DNA from: Marsupella aquatica
Lineage: Eukaryota; Marchantiophyta
DNA length: 64,000 nucleotides
Reading direction: 5' to 3'
Assembly: GCA_973895155.1 (NCBI GenBank)
Contig: OZ316892.1
Span: forward strand, 19,654,001 to 19,718,000
Made by a program: the position numbers and the translations under genes. Positions 38,110-47,994 of the stretch are shown here, one piece after another; the stretch's first letter is position 1, and each line of letters opens with the position of its first letter. The notes beneath the pieces are model-generated. The model had not been told where the DNA came from and did not search any database. It saw nothing but the letters and a program-made list of their open reading frames with translations.

Positions 38110-38490
38110 AGTCGGGTGGCCGAGGGATGGAGGCGCAGGGCTGGCCGTGGCAGGGTCCGTGGCAAGTGGTGAGTCAGGCAAGGGTGTTGGGGCTCGCCAT
38201 GGCAGAAAGGAAGGAGGGCGGCGTGTGGGCTGGCCGGGGCCGTCGTGAGTGGTGAGGCAGGCGAGGGCGATGGGGCTCGCCATGGCAGAAAGGAAGGAGG
38301 GCGGCGTGCGGGCTGGCCGTGGCAGGAAGGAGGGAGGTAGCCGGGTGGCCGAGGGAGGGAGGGACTCAGGCGGCCAAGGGAGAGGGGCAGTTGTGCGGCC
38401 AAGGAGGAAGGGCGCAGGGCTGGCCGTGGCAGCAAGGAGGGAGGAAGGTAGTCGCGGCCGAGGGAGGGAGAGACTCAATCGGGAGTCGGT
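38110..38490 (+). repeat. GC-rich island with 83-bp repeats
   Basis: In an AT-rich setting this is more than 65% GC by eye. GGGGCTCGCCATGGCAGAAA followed by GGAAGGAGGGCGGCGTG occurs from 38189 and again from 38272, and GGCTGGCCGTGGCAG and GGTGGCCGAGGGA recur several times. It lies exactly between the two direct R1 copies. The open frames on both strands (38068-38502 minus, 38249-38557 plus) are a by-product of the repeats. Confidence 0.75.
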
Positions 38491-38496
38491 AGTCCC

Positions 38497-38660
38497 GTGC
38501 ATTCAGGGAGACGAGTCCCTGCATTGTCATTCAATGCACCTCGATTCTCCCCCATAGCCCACCTGAATACTCTCTCCATTTTTGTGTCTCACTTTCAAGC
38601 CAGCCCCATTTTTGGGTCCCAGTTCAGTTTTGAGGAGGGCACAGATTTTTGATTGAGGAG
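38497..38660 (+). repeat. Dispersed repeat R1, copy 4
   Basis: It has ATTCAGGGAGACGAGTCCCT, CATTGTCATTCAATGCACCT, TTTTTGTGTCTC and GGGCACAGATT in order. It is a direct repeat of copy 3, about 565 bp to its left. Confidence 0.7.
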
Positions 38661-41600
38661 TTCTAATGTTTGATGGTTTTAAGTTATTCACAAATAATGT
38701 AAAACTATAATATTAATTTTAAAAATATCAATATATTTAATAAAAAATATATAATTATTATAAAATATTAAATGGTAATGAGCACGGAGAATTGATGCAC
38801 AGAAGTAGTGTGTGACCTAGTGGTATTGGAGGTCAGTTGAGACTAAGACGTGGCGTGTTAAAGGCACACGATGGGCAACTTTTTTTTTCTTTGATTGAGG
38901 GCATGGAAAGGAATGAACTTTGGAGGGGGCGAGGGTGTCTCATTGTATTTAAAAATGAAAATGGTAAATGAGATATATATGGTTCAAGTAGTTTGGAGAT
39001 AGCAAAAATAACAAAGGAAACACCCATGAGAGCCAGGGAGATAAATTAACCTCTTTTGTTAATTTCCTATACCTGCTCATTGTTGTGAGGTGCCAATCAT
39101 GTTCCTGGTGGGTAGTTGCTTTCAGTTTTAGGAAGAATCCAACAAAAGAGGTTAGCACAAGAAGCCAACAAAAGAGGTTAGAAGTCAAAAGGCAAACAAT
39201 ATTAGAGGTGGTGTTGACAAGAGAAGAAAAGCCTTGTGCAACAAGCTGAGAAACCAGTAAGACAAACGAAAGCCCCTATGAAAAAGGCACAAAAACCAAC
39301 CCAGCACAAGGCCCCTATGAAGTCCAAAAGTGTGTGGTAGAGAAGACAACAGGGCCAGGAGTGGTAAGTGTGCTCCAATTGACAGGTTTTGAAAGTTTGC
39401 AAGGAATTGGTGCAAGCATGGGTCTGAATTCTTTGAGTGTCTTGACAAATGTGACAGCACCTTTGGTACACTTGTTTCCCAGGGTAGCCAACTTAGACTA
39501 TTTCCAACCTTGTATGTAGAAAAGATATGTGATTGAGTGATTAATTGTAGGGTGGTAGACTGCCGTTGGCTTCTAGGTTTTCTATTGATTTGAAAACAAA
39601 TTTCATGAATAAAGTTTTGCTTCTTATACAATAAGATGTGTGCTTACCATAAATGGTTTTGGAGATAAATGGTTTTTTATGTGATCATGTCTCCTCAACT
39701 TTTTTGTTGCTGCTATATGGCGCATCCTTGGTTCATATCCCCAAGTCCAATTTGTTTGGACATTATTTACAGACCCCCATGGGAAGTTCCTTCCAAAATC
39801 CCTAGCACCACGTTGAGCCACATCAGCAGGAATGGCCACAAACAAGAAAATGTAGATGTGAAAGAAGAACAAAACCTGATGGTTCGTGTTTGTGACAAGG
39901 CAAAAAAAACTGTCAATCCCGGTAACTGTAAAAATGATAAAAAAAACTGAAGAGTAAGTTGAAACAAACAAAGAACGAGGTAAAGAGTAATTAACACTTG
40001 GAAGTTCTAGAATTGATATATCAGTGTTTGCATTAAATGTTAGATTTTCTCTAATTTTAAAAGATTTTTAAATAAACACTGCTAGAGGACATAGAAACAA
40101 ACTGTTGGGCTTCAATTCCAAGATTTTGTAATAAGTATTTGGTGAAGTAACAAATTGTTGGGTTTCCAAAGTTTTGTAATAAATATTTGATAAAGTAAAA
40201 ACAAACTGTTGGGTTTCCAAGCACTGGTAACTGCAGTAAGTTGTAGATGGTACGTTTTAGATAGCTTGAGATGACAAAGGGAATGGCTTGATGACTTGAG
40301 AAAACATGACAAAGCTAATGGCTACCCTTATACTCTTAGATCTGGCAATTTGCCCCCTCACCCAAGCCAGTTTTTGGTGAATTTAGTAGGAATATTAAAT
40401 CACTCCTGCAAGTTACAAACAAATCCTGCTACTTATATTATTTGGCAATTCCTCCTACTAATAGATGGATTGGGACACAGGGCACATCTGGGAAATTGAT
40501 AAATCCAGGCAAACATGAAGGCAAACATTGATTTTTGATATTGGCAAGGGACTTTGTAGCTGAGGTGAACAGTTCTGTTGACAGACATGACATGTCTTAT
40601 GCACAAAATTCAATGATAAACACCAGTTTGTCTCTAAATATCAATGGTTTATAGTCTGAAAATCAACTTACACCTGAGCTTCAGAATATCATAACAAAAT
40701 ATCGAGTGAAGTTTTAAAGGAGTCTAGTTGGCCTTGACATTGATGCTACTGTTGAAGTGGCTCCTGATATTGGTGACCCAGGTGAAGAGCCAGCTCAACC
40801 CTTGGGGCTGTACAATGTCTTGCAAGGATGAGACACATGGGACAGATTGTAGGAGGTTGAAAAAAATGTTAGTTTGTAGCTTATGTGAGACAACATCTAC
40901 TATTCATAGTTGATTAAAGTGAATCAAAGAGATCTTGTTTGCTCAATGTGTTTCAAGAGTACCCCAAACTGCAAATGTGAGGAGGAGTTATAAATTTCTG
41001 AAGTTTGCTCAATATTTGAGTAGTATATGAAAGGAGTTATAAGTTTCTGAAGTTTTCTCAATGCTTGAATGAGTAGTAAGTTTTGTAAATTGTAATCAAA
41101 TATTTTGCACATTTTTAGCTTTTTTATAAGCAAATTTTAACTATTGTCCATTCTTTGTTTTTAACTTTAAGTATGTGTGACACTATTTGACTTGTGACCA
41201 CAATTAGTGTCATACTATATTAGTGTCACACACCCTAATTACCATCACTTACCTCAAATATAACCTCACAGTAATTAGAGTCTGTGAGACTACATACTGT
41301 AAAGAGTGTAGTTACCCTTGGAAATATTATAATGGATTAACTAGTAAAACATGCAAGCTGGGAAGCAATGGGGAACCATTGGCCAAATGACACTAAGAGA
41401 AAATATCTCTTTTTGAATTATAAGTGACCTAGCAATACTTCAGTTGTTAGTGGCCTATAGGTGTCATGCTAATTACAAGAGATTTAATCCCAAGATTTTT
41501 ATAGATTACATAAAGACATGTTAGTGACTAGTCAAACACTGAATCATGTAAATGTTACTGACTAGTCAAAAAGTCACTCATGTGACCATGGTAGGTGAGT

Positions 41601-42590
41601 CCTAAGGAAGTCATATAAATGTAGAAGTAGACTTTAGTTGCAAGACATCAGTATACCTTACACCCATTTCATGCAAACTAATTTAGACTACACATTTTTT
41701 CATGTACACTTGTGAAATAGTGTTTGAATTATTTGTATACCAACACTATATCTAATCACAACATTTAGTGTTATATCCATTGCTTTTCTAGGTCCACAGG
41801 CATAACAAAGTTACAACTTGAGAATTCCTCCAAGCACTATTCTTCCTCCTTCAACTTCTTCCCTCCTTTTGTATTTCAAACTTGTCTTTCTCAATGAATG
41901 TATTGCTCACTATGTTAGGGTACAAGGCCTTGGGGGCAGTTTCATTGTTTTTTCACCAGAGCTAATTAATCTATCAGCCATGTAACATCCTAAAGCTAGA
42001 TAGTGTACCAGGGCTCAAAAGGAAAGTCTAGAATTATTTCGTGGTCGCTCGTTTATTCAGAATTTATGCAGGTCTTTAGTGGAGTCTTCTCTATCTAATC
42101 ACAGTTCACGTGCTTTTGATTCAAGGTAAGATCCATCCAAAATGTTCCTTTCTTAATGCCCTTTGCAAGTTTTCCATTTGTATTTTTCAGGACATTCTTG
42201 GAGCATTATGCCCACCACAAGATCTGGATCACCTCTTGAGTAAGATTGTCCATTACTTTCACTAAATCAAGAAAAAATAAAATCTCTCAAGCCTTTCAAT
42301 ATAATAAGGTTTTATTTGCCAAACCATTAGGGAAACAACCCCTGCAAATGCAAGCTAAAGCTCTCATTTTTTGGTCATATTCCATAATGCCAACTAAACA
42401 TGACTTTACTACATACTTCTAAAGTCTATTTTTTGCCTTCAATATTGTGTTTGGTTTTTTATGGTTTACTGGATTTTAATGATCCATGCTCCATATTTTT
42501 CAATATGGATGCTAAGGCCAGTTGTTCTTGAATATTTTCCAGAAGAGTTGACATTATTTGCTCAATAATCTTGGAAACTTTTAGTCAATT
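38660..42590. repeat. AT-rich spacer with small local repeats
   Basis: No gene is recognised. Local duplications are a 60-bp unit with AAACTGTTGGGYTTCMA and TTTTGTAATAA (three times, about 40099-40222), GGAGTTATAARTTTCTGAAG (40983 and 41033), and CAACAAAAGAGGTTAG (39132 and 39167). The open frames at 39185-39631 and 39624-39971 lack recognisable domains. Confidence 0.5.
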
Positions 42591-43600
42591 TTATCAATGC
42601 ATATGTAGTCGTATAAAATTCAGGAGTCGTAGTGTTTCTTAAGTCAAATTTTGATTCTAAGCTTGGTTTCCCTGAAACTTTGCCAACATAGTCGTGGCTC
42701 TTTCTTCCAAAATCTGGCAAAGTTTGAGTGCATTCCATGCAGCAAATGTTGCCCTACAAAATTTGAGTAACTCGCAGCTTTTTTTAGGTCAAATTTTATC
42801 GAGTTCATATCTCTTGATCGTTTTGTTTTTTCAGTTTCGATTCTGAACTCGGTTTTCCCTGAAACTTTGCCAGCACAGTCGTGACTCTTTCTTCTAAAAT
42901 CTGGTAAAGTTTGAGTGCATTCTGTGCAGCAAATGTTGCCCTACGAAATTCGAGCAACTCGCAGCTATTTTTAGGTCAAATTTTATCGAGTTTGTATCTC
43001 TTGATCGTTTTGTTTTTTCAGTTTCAATTCTGAGCTCGGTTTTCCCTGAAACTTTGCCAGCACGGTCGTGACTCTTTCTTCTAAAATCTGGCAAAGTTTG
43101 AGTGCATTCTGTGCAGCAAATGTTGCCCTACGAAATTCGAGCAACTCACAGCTATTTTTAGGTCAAATTTTATCGAGTTCGTATCTGTTGATCGTTTTGT
43201 TTTTTCAGTTTCAATTCTGAGCTCGGTTTTCCCTGAAACTTTGCCAGCACGGTCGTGACTCTTTCTTCTAAGATCTGGGAAAGTTTGAGTGCATCCTGTG
43301 CAGCAAATGTTGCCCTACGAAATTCGAGCAACTCGCAACTTTTTTTAGGTCAAATTTTGTCGAGTTTGTATCTCTTGATCGTTTTGTTTTTTTAGTTTCG
43401 ATTCTGAGCTCGGTTTTCCTTGAAACTTTGCCAGCACAGTCGTGACTCTTTCTTCTAAGATCTGGCAAAGTTTGAGTGCATTCTGTGCAGCAAATGTTGC
43501 CCTACAAAATTTGAGCAACTCGCAGCATTTTTTAGGTGTCATTTTCTGGCAAAGTTTGAGTGCATTTCATCATGAGAATGCTGCCCTAGAAAATCTGAGA
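42590..43600 (+). repeat. 187-bp tandem array, about five copies
   Basis: GCAAATGTTGCCCTAC recurs with a period of 187 bp (42746, 42933, 43120, 43307 and 43493), together with AGGTCAAATTTT, TCTTGATCGTTTTGTTTTTT and CCTGAAACTTTGCCA. Units in the middle are over 90% alike; the outer ones are more diverged, as expected for a homogenised array. It ends about 55 bp before an ATG at 43654 and lies upstream of the dioxygenase gene. Short minus-strand frames recur with it and are not genes. Confidence 0.9.
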
Positions 43601-43653
43601 GAGTGACAGGTTTCCTTAGGTCCAATACTATCGATTTCAATCTCCCGATCACC

Positions 43654-43725
43654 ATGGCGTTTGACAAGACCACCACCATTGTTGATGTGGATGTTCTATT
43701 CACAATCTTCAACGGAGAAAGATTT
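43654..43725 (+). CDS. Possible short 5' exon of the plus-strand cassette
   Basis: An ATG opens 24 codons (start MAFDKTTTIVDVDVLF) and ends at a good donor, TTT|GTAAGT. Possible later exons at about 43836-43926 and 44137-44203 have acceptor- and donor-like borders, but I could not join them in one frame with the dioxygenase start. It may be an untranslated or upstream-ORF leader of the dioxygenase transcript, or the decayed start of another gene. The function is unknown. Confidence 0.3.
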
Positions 43726-44146
43726 GTAAGTGAAATAATGCTTTCTGAATTTATCTCTTTGGATTAGGTTATGTTATTTCAGTTTGTTTGTCCATGAGCT
43801 CATTATGCCCTGTCTGTTACAAGTCGCTTTTACAGATGCAACGTTGACTCTAAAATCAAGTCTCCCATTGCTAAGTTCGTGCACTGGATGACACCCTACT
43901 TGATACACCGTATCTTCAATTTTTAGGTATGTTACATACTACCATAGGAGAAATCTTTGTGATTCACATTTTGTATGGTGGGCTAATGTTACCTTTGAAT
44001 GTGGCTGCTTGCCGTCCAACATAATTTTTGAACTCGGATGACAAGAATTCATTCTAAATTTAAGCTTTTTCCTAGGTCATAGTCTTTCTATTGCACATAG
44101 TTTGACAAATCATTGAGAATTTAAATCATTTTACAGGTTACTCAAT

Positions 44147-45844
44147 ATGGAAGGACTGAAAGACAAAATAAAAAAAAGAAGAAGTGAGACTCCAATTCTA
44201 AAGGTAAGATATTTTCTCACTACTAATATACTTTGAGATCATAAAATGTTTGGAATATATTTGAAACCAGTACACATTTTGTGAGGCCAATTCATTGTCA
44301 GGTGAATATATTGATCGTTGACCTACTGGGGGGCGTGACTTCCCGTATAGTGGAAGAAACCTCATTATCCGGTGGCCGATACAGTCTATATTCTATGGCT
44401 ATGTTTTGTGTCCGAAATGTTTAGCATATATTTGATACTCATCGTAGGTTTATATTTGTTATTATTACTGCAAATTTAAGATGAAACTCGTTTTTCTTTT
44501 ATAGGGCAAAAAAACAGTGAAGGTATCTTCCGAGAGGTTCTCTGCAGCATCTCTTTATTTCTGTGAAATCATCAAGCTTGCTCAAAAAGCTGGCGGGAAA
44601 GCAGGACATTTTCATACAAAAATTCTCTGTAAGTGGTTGTTAGGCGAATACTATCTTTTCGAATATGGAGTACAGATATTATCCGAGGGAAACCTAAAAG
44701 GAAATCAGTCAACCTTTTTTATGGTTTTCACAGTTTAAGAAGAGATGGAAGTTGGATTGCTTGGTTTGATGAAAAAGAATGGAGTAGCATCAATCATATG
44801 ATAATGAATCGTTACAATCTATCATCTGTTGGGAGAGGCTTATCAGATCGGATACAGAAGTTCCGAACTGATCCAGACATGTATCTAAGAAGTAAGAAAG
44901 ATCATTACCAGAAATTTGGAAAATCCCGTATAAAGTTTACAAATTTCACCAAGAAATCTTCCAATTTTGTTGGTAGATTTTCCTCCAGCTATTTGATTGA
45001 GGAAGATTTGGAAACACCTTGGGCAAATCGAATTATAGTCTGGAGACCGATGATCGAGCCTTTCTACAAGATGAATATTTCATCAAGAGTGGAGATTTGG
45101 ATGGATGGTGATGAAATCATTGGAGGTCGGATGAAAGGAGGTGTTCCAGAGAAAGATAGATCTTTTGTTCAGTTGTTTGTGGAAGAAATATGGAATGATA
45201 AATATACAGTGAAGAGGTCAGATACACGATCTGCATTGAAAAATGTCATGAGGGCAATTGGCCCATTAGTGAACTGGCGAGAAGGGAAAGGTAATCATTT
45301 TGTGAGCTTCTACCGTAACAAGTTGAAGATATCACAAACACAGGATCCTACTGTGGTTCAATTAGAATTGCTCTATGAGCAATGTGCACATCGATTACTG
45401 TTTGAAATTATTTTTGTTCTTTTCTGTGAACACTTTTGGCCAGTGGTGGAGAGTTTTATTGAGATTATGCCTCCAATGATGGAACTTAGCAGTGAGCTTT
45501 TGGCTTGTTTTTCAAAGCCTGAACTCATGAAAAAAGCCATTCCTGCATATCCTTTATTCATCACAAAGGATTATTGCAATGAAGTTCATACAGATGTAGA
45601 TGAAAGCGAGTTTACAATGTTCATGGCATGTAATCCATCGAATGAAAGTAGAGGTGGAGATTTAGTGATGCTAAAATATGGAATTAAAATTCCAATTTTA
45701 GATGGAGATTTGTTTTTTGTTCGGGGTCAAGATCCTCATGCTACATCGTATAGAAGTCCACCAATGAAACCAGTATATGTAGTTGGAATTGCCGTAAACC
45801 AAAAACTTGGCAATGCTTATGAGTTTCAAGGTGAAAGTAATTAA
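44147..45844 (+). CDS. 2OG/Fe(II) dioxygenase, TET/JBP-like, transposon-borne
   Basis: Exons are 44147-44203, 44505-44628 and 44676-45844. Phases agree and the product is 449 aa. The C-terminal third has the double-stranded beta-helix layout of 2OG/Fe(II) oxygenases: HTD (His365, Asp367) as the first two iron ligands, GGDLVMLKYGIKIPILDGDL as the core strands, then DPH (His415) as the third ligand, followed by SYRS (Arg420), a candidate 2OG-binding residue. Core spacing and the GGDL...GDL pattern resemble TET/JBP-type enzymes, which oxidise 5-methyl-pyrimidines in DNA and are carried by some fungal and algal transposons. The basic N-terminus (KDKIKKRR) fits nuclear or DNA-binding use. The second intron is only 47 bp, short for a plant; a frameshift there is the alternative. 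Another oxygenase substrate (protein, alkylated base) is possible. The reading frame is otherwise intact. Confidence 0.6.
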
Positions 45845-46285
45845 ATAAATTTTGTGATACACTAAGATTAGCTATGCGGGTTTTCTTTTGGTCTATTTTT
45901 TGTTTATTATTATGGTGGATTTGGTTATAATGGTGTACTATATAATTATATCCTCATGCTAAAGTTTTTAGTTTATCTTCTTGTTATAGAATTTTTGTTC
46001 ATTGGTGCTTGTGGCTGTAATATGACTTGTGAGTTTTTAATAGGTTCAAGAAAGCCAATGAAAATTTTGAAAATGTCATCTGCTTCCAAATTGGGAATCA
46101 TCAACAATTGTTTATGAACAGGCAGTGTTGGGGCCAAGCTTACAAGAGCAATAGTCCATTGTTGTAGAAAACAAAAATTGAATGACTACTGTTATTTGTA
46201 TTTGTATATGGTTGCAGGTGTTAAAATTGTTAGTTGATGAAACTGTGGAGTATAATCTATACTCAACCCACGCTGGACAATCAAT
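45845..46285. other. Dioxygenase-integrase spacer
   Basis: AT-rich, 441 bp. It should hold the dioxygenase 3' end and the integrase promoter; nothing distinctive is seen. Confidence 0.4.
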
Positions 46286-47935
46286 ATGAATGATCCAGAT
46301 TTTCAACAGTATACAGATGTAAAAAGAGCTCTCGACCTAGGGTACACTATGAATGAATGTGCAGATGCACTTGGTGTACATAGAGTGACTCTATGGAAAT
46401 ACCTCAAAAACTTTGATATTGAGCATAGAATATATCCCCGATATACTTTAGAAGATGTTTGCTCTCTTATTACTGAGATTGTATCAATCCATGGATATGC
46501 TGAAGATTGGGGAATACGTTTCGTTAGAGCACGTTTAAAAAGGGCTGGTTATAAAATCTCACTAGCACTTGTCAGAAATGCTTTGGACACATTACTTCCT
46601 GGTGTACTTGAAGGAAGGGCACGAAGATGCATCATAAGAAGGTTTTATGATGTAATTGAGCCAATGCATCTGTGGCATATGGATTGTAAGTAGAACATCT
46701 ATGTCTCTTCTAAATTTTTCCTACTTTTAATTTGAAGTTAACTTTAGAATAGATCCTCAATACTAATAGATTGTTTGGAAATTGAATGCAGCATATGATA
46801 AATTGACGCAATGGGGATTCAGAATTCATGGTGCAATTGATGGGGCTACACACTTTGTTCCATGGATGCATGTGGCATTGAACAAGAAAGCGCAGACTCT
46901 ATATGTGGGATATAAGACAGCCATACTTAGATTTGGTCATCCATTGATGATTCGTTCTGATTATGCAACAGAGCATGTTTTGGTAAGAAGAAACCTTGAA
47001 AGAGCAAGACCAAACACAAATTGTTTTCGCACGGGGTCTTCTATTCATAATCAGGTAATGTTTCTGATTAAAACATATAGAGTGGTTCATTTCATATTTC
47101 ATGTCATCAATTGCAGCTTGGAAATTCTGTAAATTTGAAATCAATTTTGTGCAGGTACTTATATTTGTATCCTATCATATGTTTTGGCAGAGAATTGAGG
47201 CATTTTGGAACTACATGAAACAAAAAGGAACTAATCACTTCAAGAAGACTTTATATGACTTATCATGTGTGGAAGGATTTTTACAAATTGATATCCCACT
47301 TCATAGATATTGTATGGTTACTGTGATTCTTCCTTTACTGCAAGAGGCTGTAAATGATGTGGTTTTAACATGGAATGCACATATTGTGAGAGCTGTGCGG
47401 ACTGGAGGTATGTTGAGACCATCACATATTCCAGAACTTGCATTTCAATCACGAGAAAGAGAAGCTAGAATTATTCAGCCTCCACCTTATGCCGAAGAAG
47501 CTCAGGTGGATATCGAACAAGAAGATGACATCATCGATCCAATGGGAATTGATTATTGGAATCACAACAATGATCGTGGAAACTTTGAAGATCGCATAAA
47601 CGATTTGAATGATGAAGTAAGCATTGTTTTGTATTATTATTAATGTTCATGTGAATTATGAAATGATGATATAAGATGCCCTTATTCATGTTTTATTTCT
47701 TTTGCAAAATCTACAATACATTCGTGATATTGCATATGAAAGAAACCAAGTGACAGTCACAACTGCAAAAGACAAATTGCGAATGCATCTTCTTCTTTCT
47801 ATAGAGTGTCAAAATAGTATGGACGCTTCATTGGACTTGGAGGACTATGTACAAAATGAATTAGGGCTACCTAATTTGTCAGATGATAGATTATGGGCCT
47901 TAAGATCCTTGCAACAAACATTACAGATTATATGA
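46286..47935 (+). CDS. DDE integrase/transposase with N-terminal HTH (eukaryotic IS3-like)
   Basis: Exons are 46286-46685, 46792-47054, 47191-47616 and 47708-47935, giving 438 aa. Residues 9-45 form a helix-turn-helix (DVKRALDLGYTMNECADALG). The rve/DDE core follows: LWHMD (Asp133), IHGAIDG, MIRSD (Asp190), then IHNQ joined across an intron to RIEAFWNYMK (Glu224), with 33 residues between the second Asp and the Glu. This pattern matches integrase-like proteins multi-copy in animal genomes and classed as IS3EU-type transposases. It would cut and join element ends. The C-terminus is acidic and of unknown function. The last intron lacks AG: the acceptor reads GCAA at 47704-47707, exactly where an in-frame exon should start, so splicing of the final 75 codons is doubtful. 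Otherwise the frame is open. Confidence 0.8.
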
Positions 47936-47994
47936 CTGACACAATATGTGAGGTAATATAATAGTTTACCAGTGACACAAACACTTCTTCTTGA

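Larger units (their letters stand above)
31372..47935. mobile_element. Putative giant DNA transposon with HECT E3, dioxygenase and IS3-like DDE integrase
   Basis: Three spliced genes in divergent orientation fill this interval: a HECT ligase gene on the minus strand, and a 2OG/Fe(II)-type dioxygenase gene and a DDE integrase gene on the plus strand. The spacer (36.99-44.15 kb) holds repeats and a 187-bp tandem array. The integrase supplies a recombinase, and multi-gene cargo around one is typical of large eukaryotic DNA transposons. The limits given are only the outer stop codons. I could not find terminal inverted repeats or a target duplication, so the true ends lie further out and the unity of the three genes is inferred. 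Frameshifts and a broken splice site mark it as decaying. Confidence 0.55.

Noticed and set aside
38068-38557. Pro/Ser-rich (minus) and Gly/Arg-rich (plus) open frames over 100 codons
   Set aside because: GC-rich repeats keep several frames open at once on both strands; there is no start context, domain or splice evidence.
42894-43542. Recurring minus-strand open frames of about 65 codons
   Set aside because: They repeat with the 187-bp period of the tandem array and use the same bases in successive frames, so they are array artefacts rather than proteins.
31372-47935. Terminal inverted repeats and target duplication for the giant element
   Set aside because: I looked for matching ends outside both outer genes and found none convincing by eye, so no ends are claimed.
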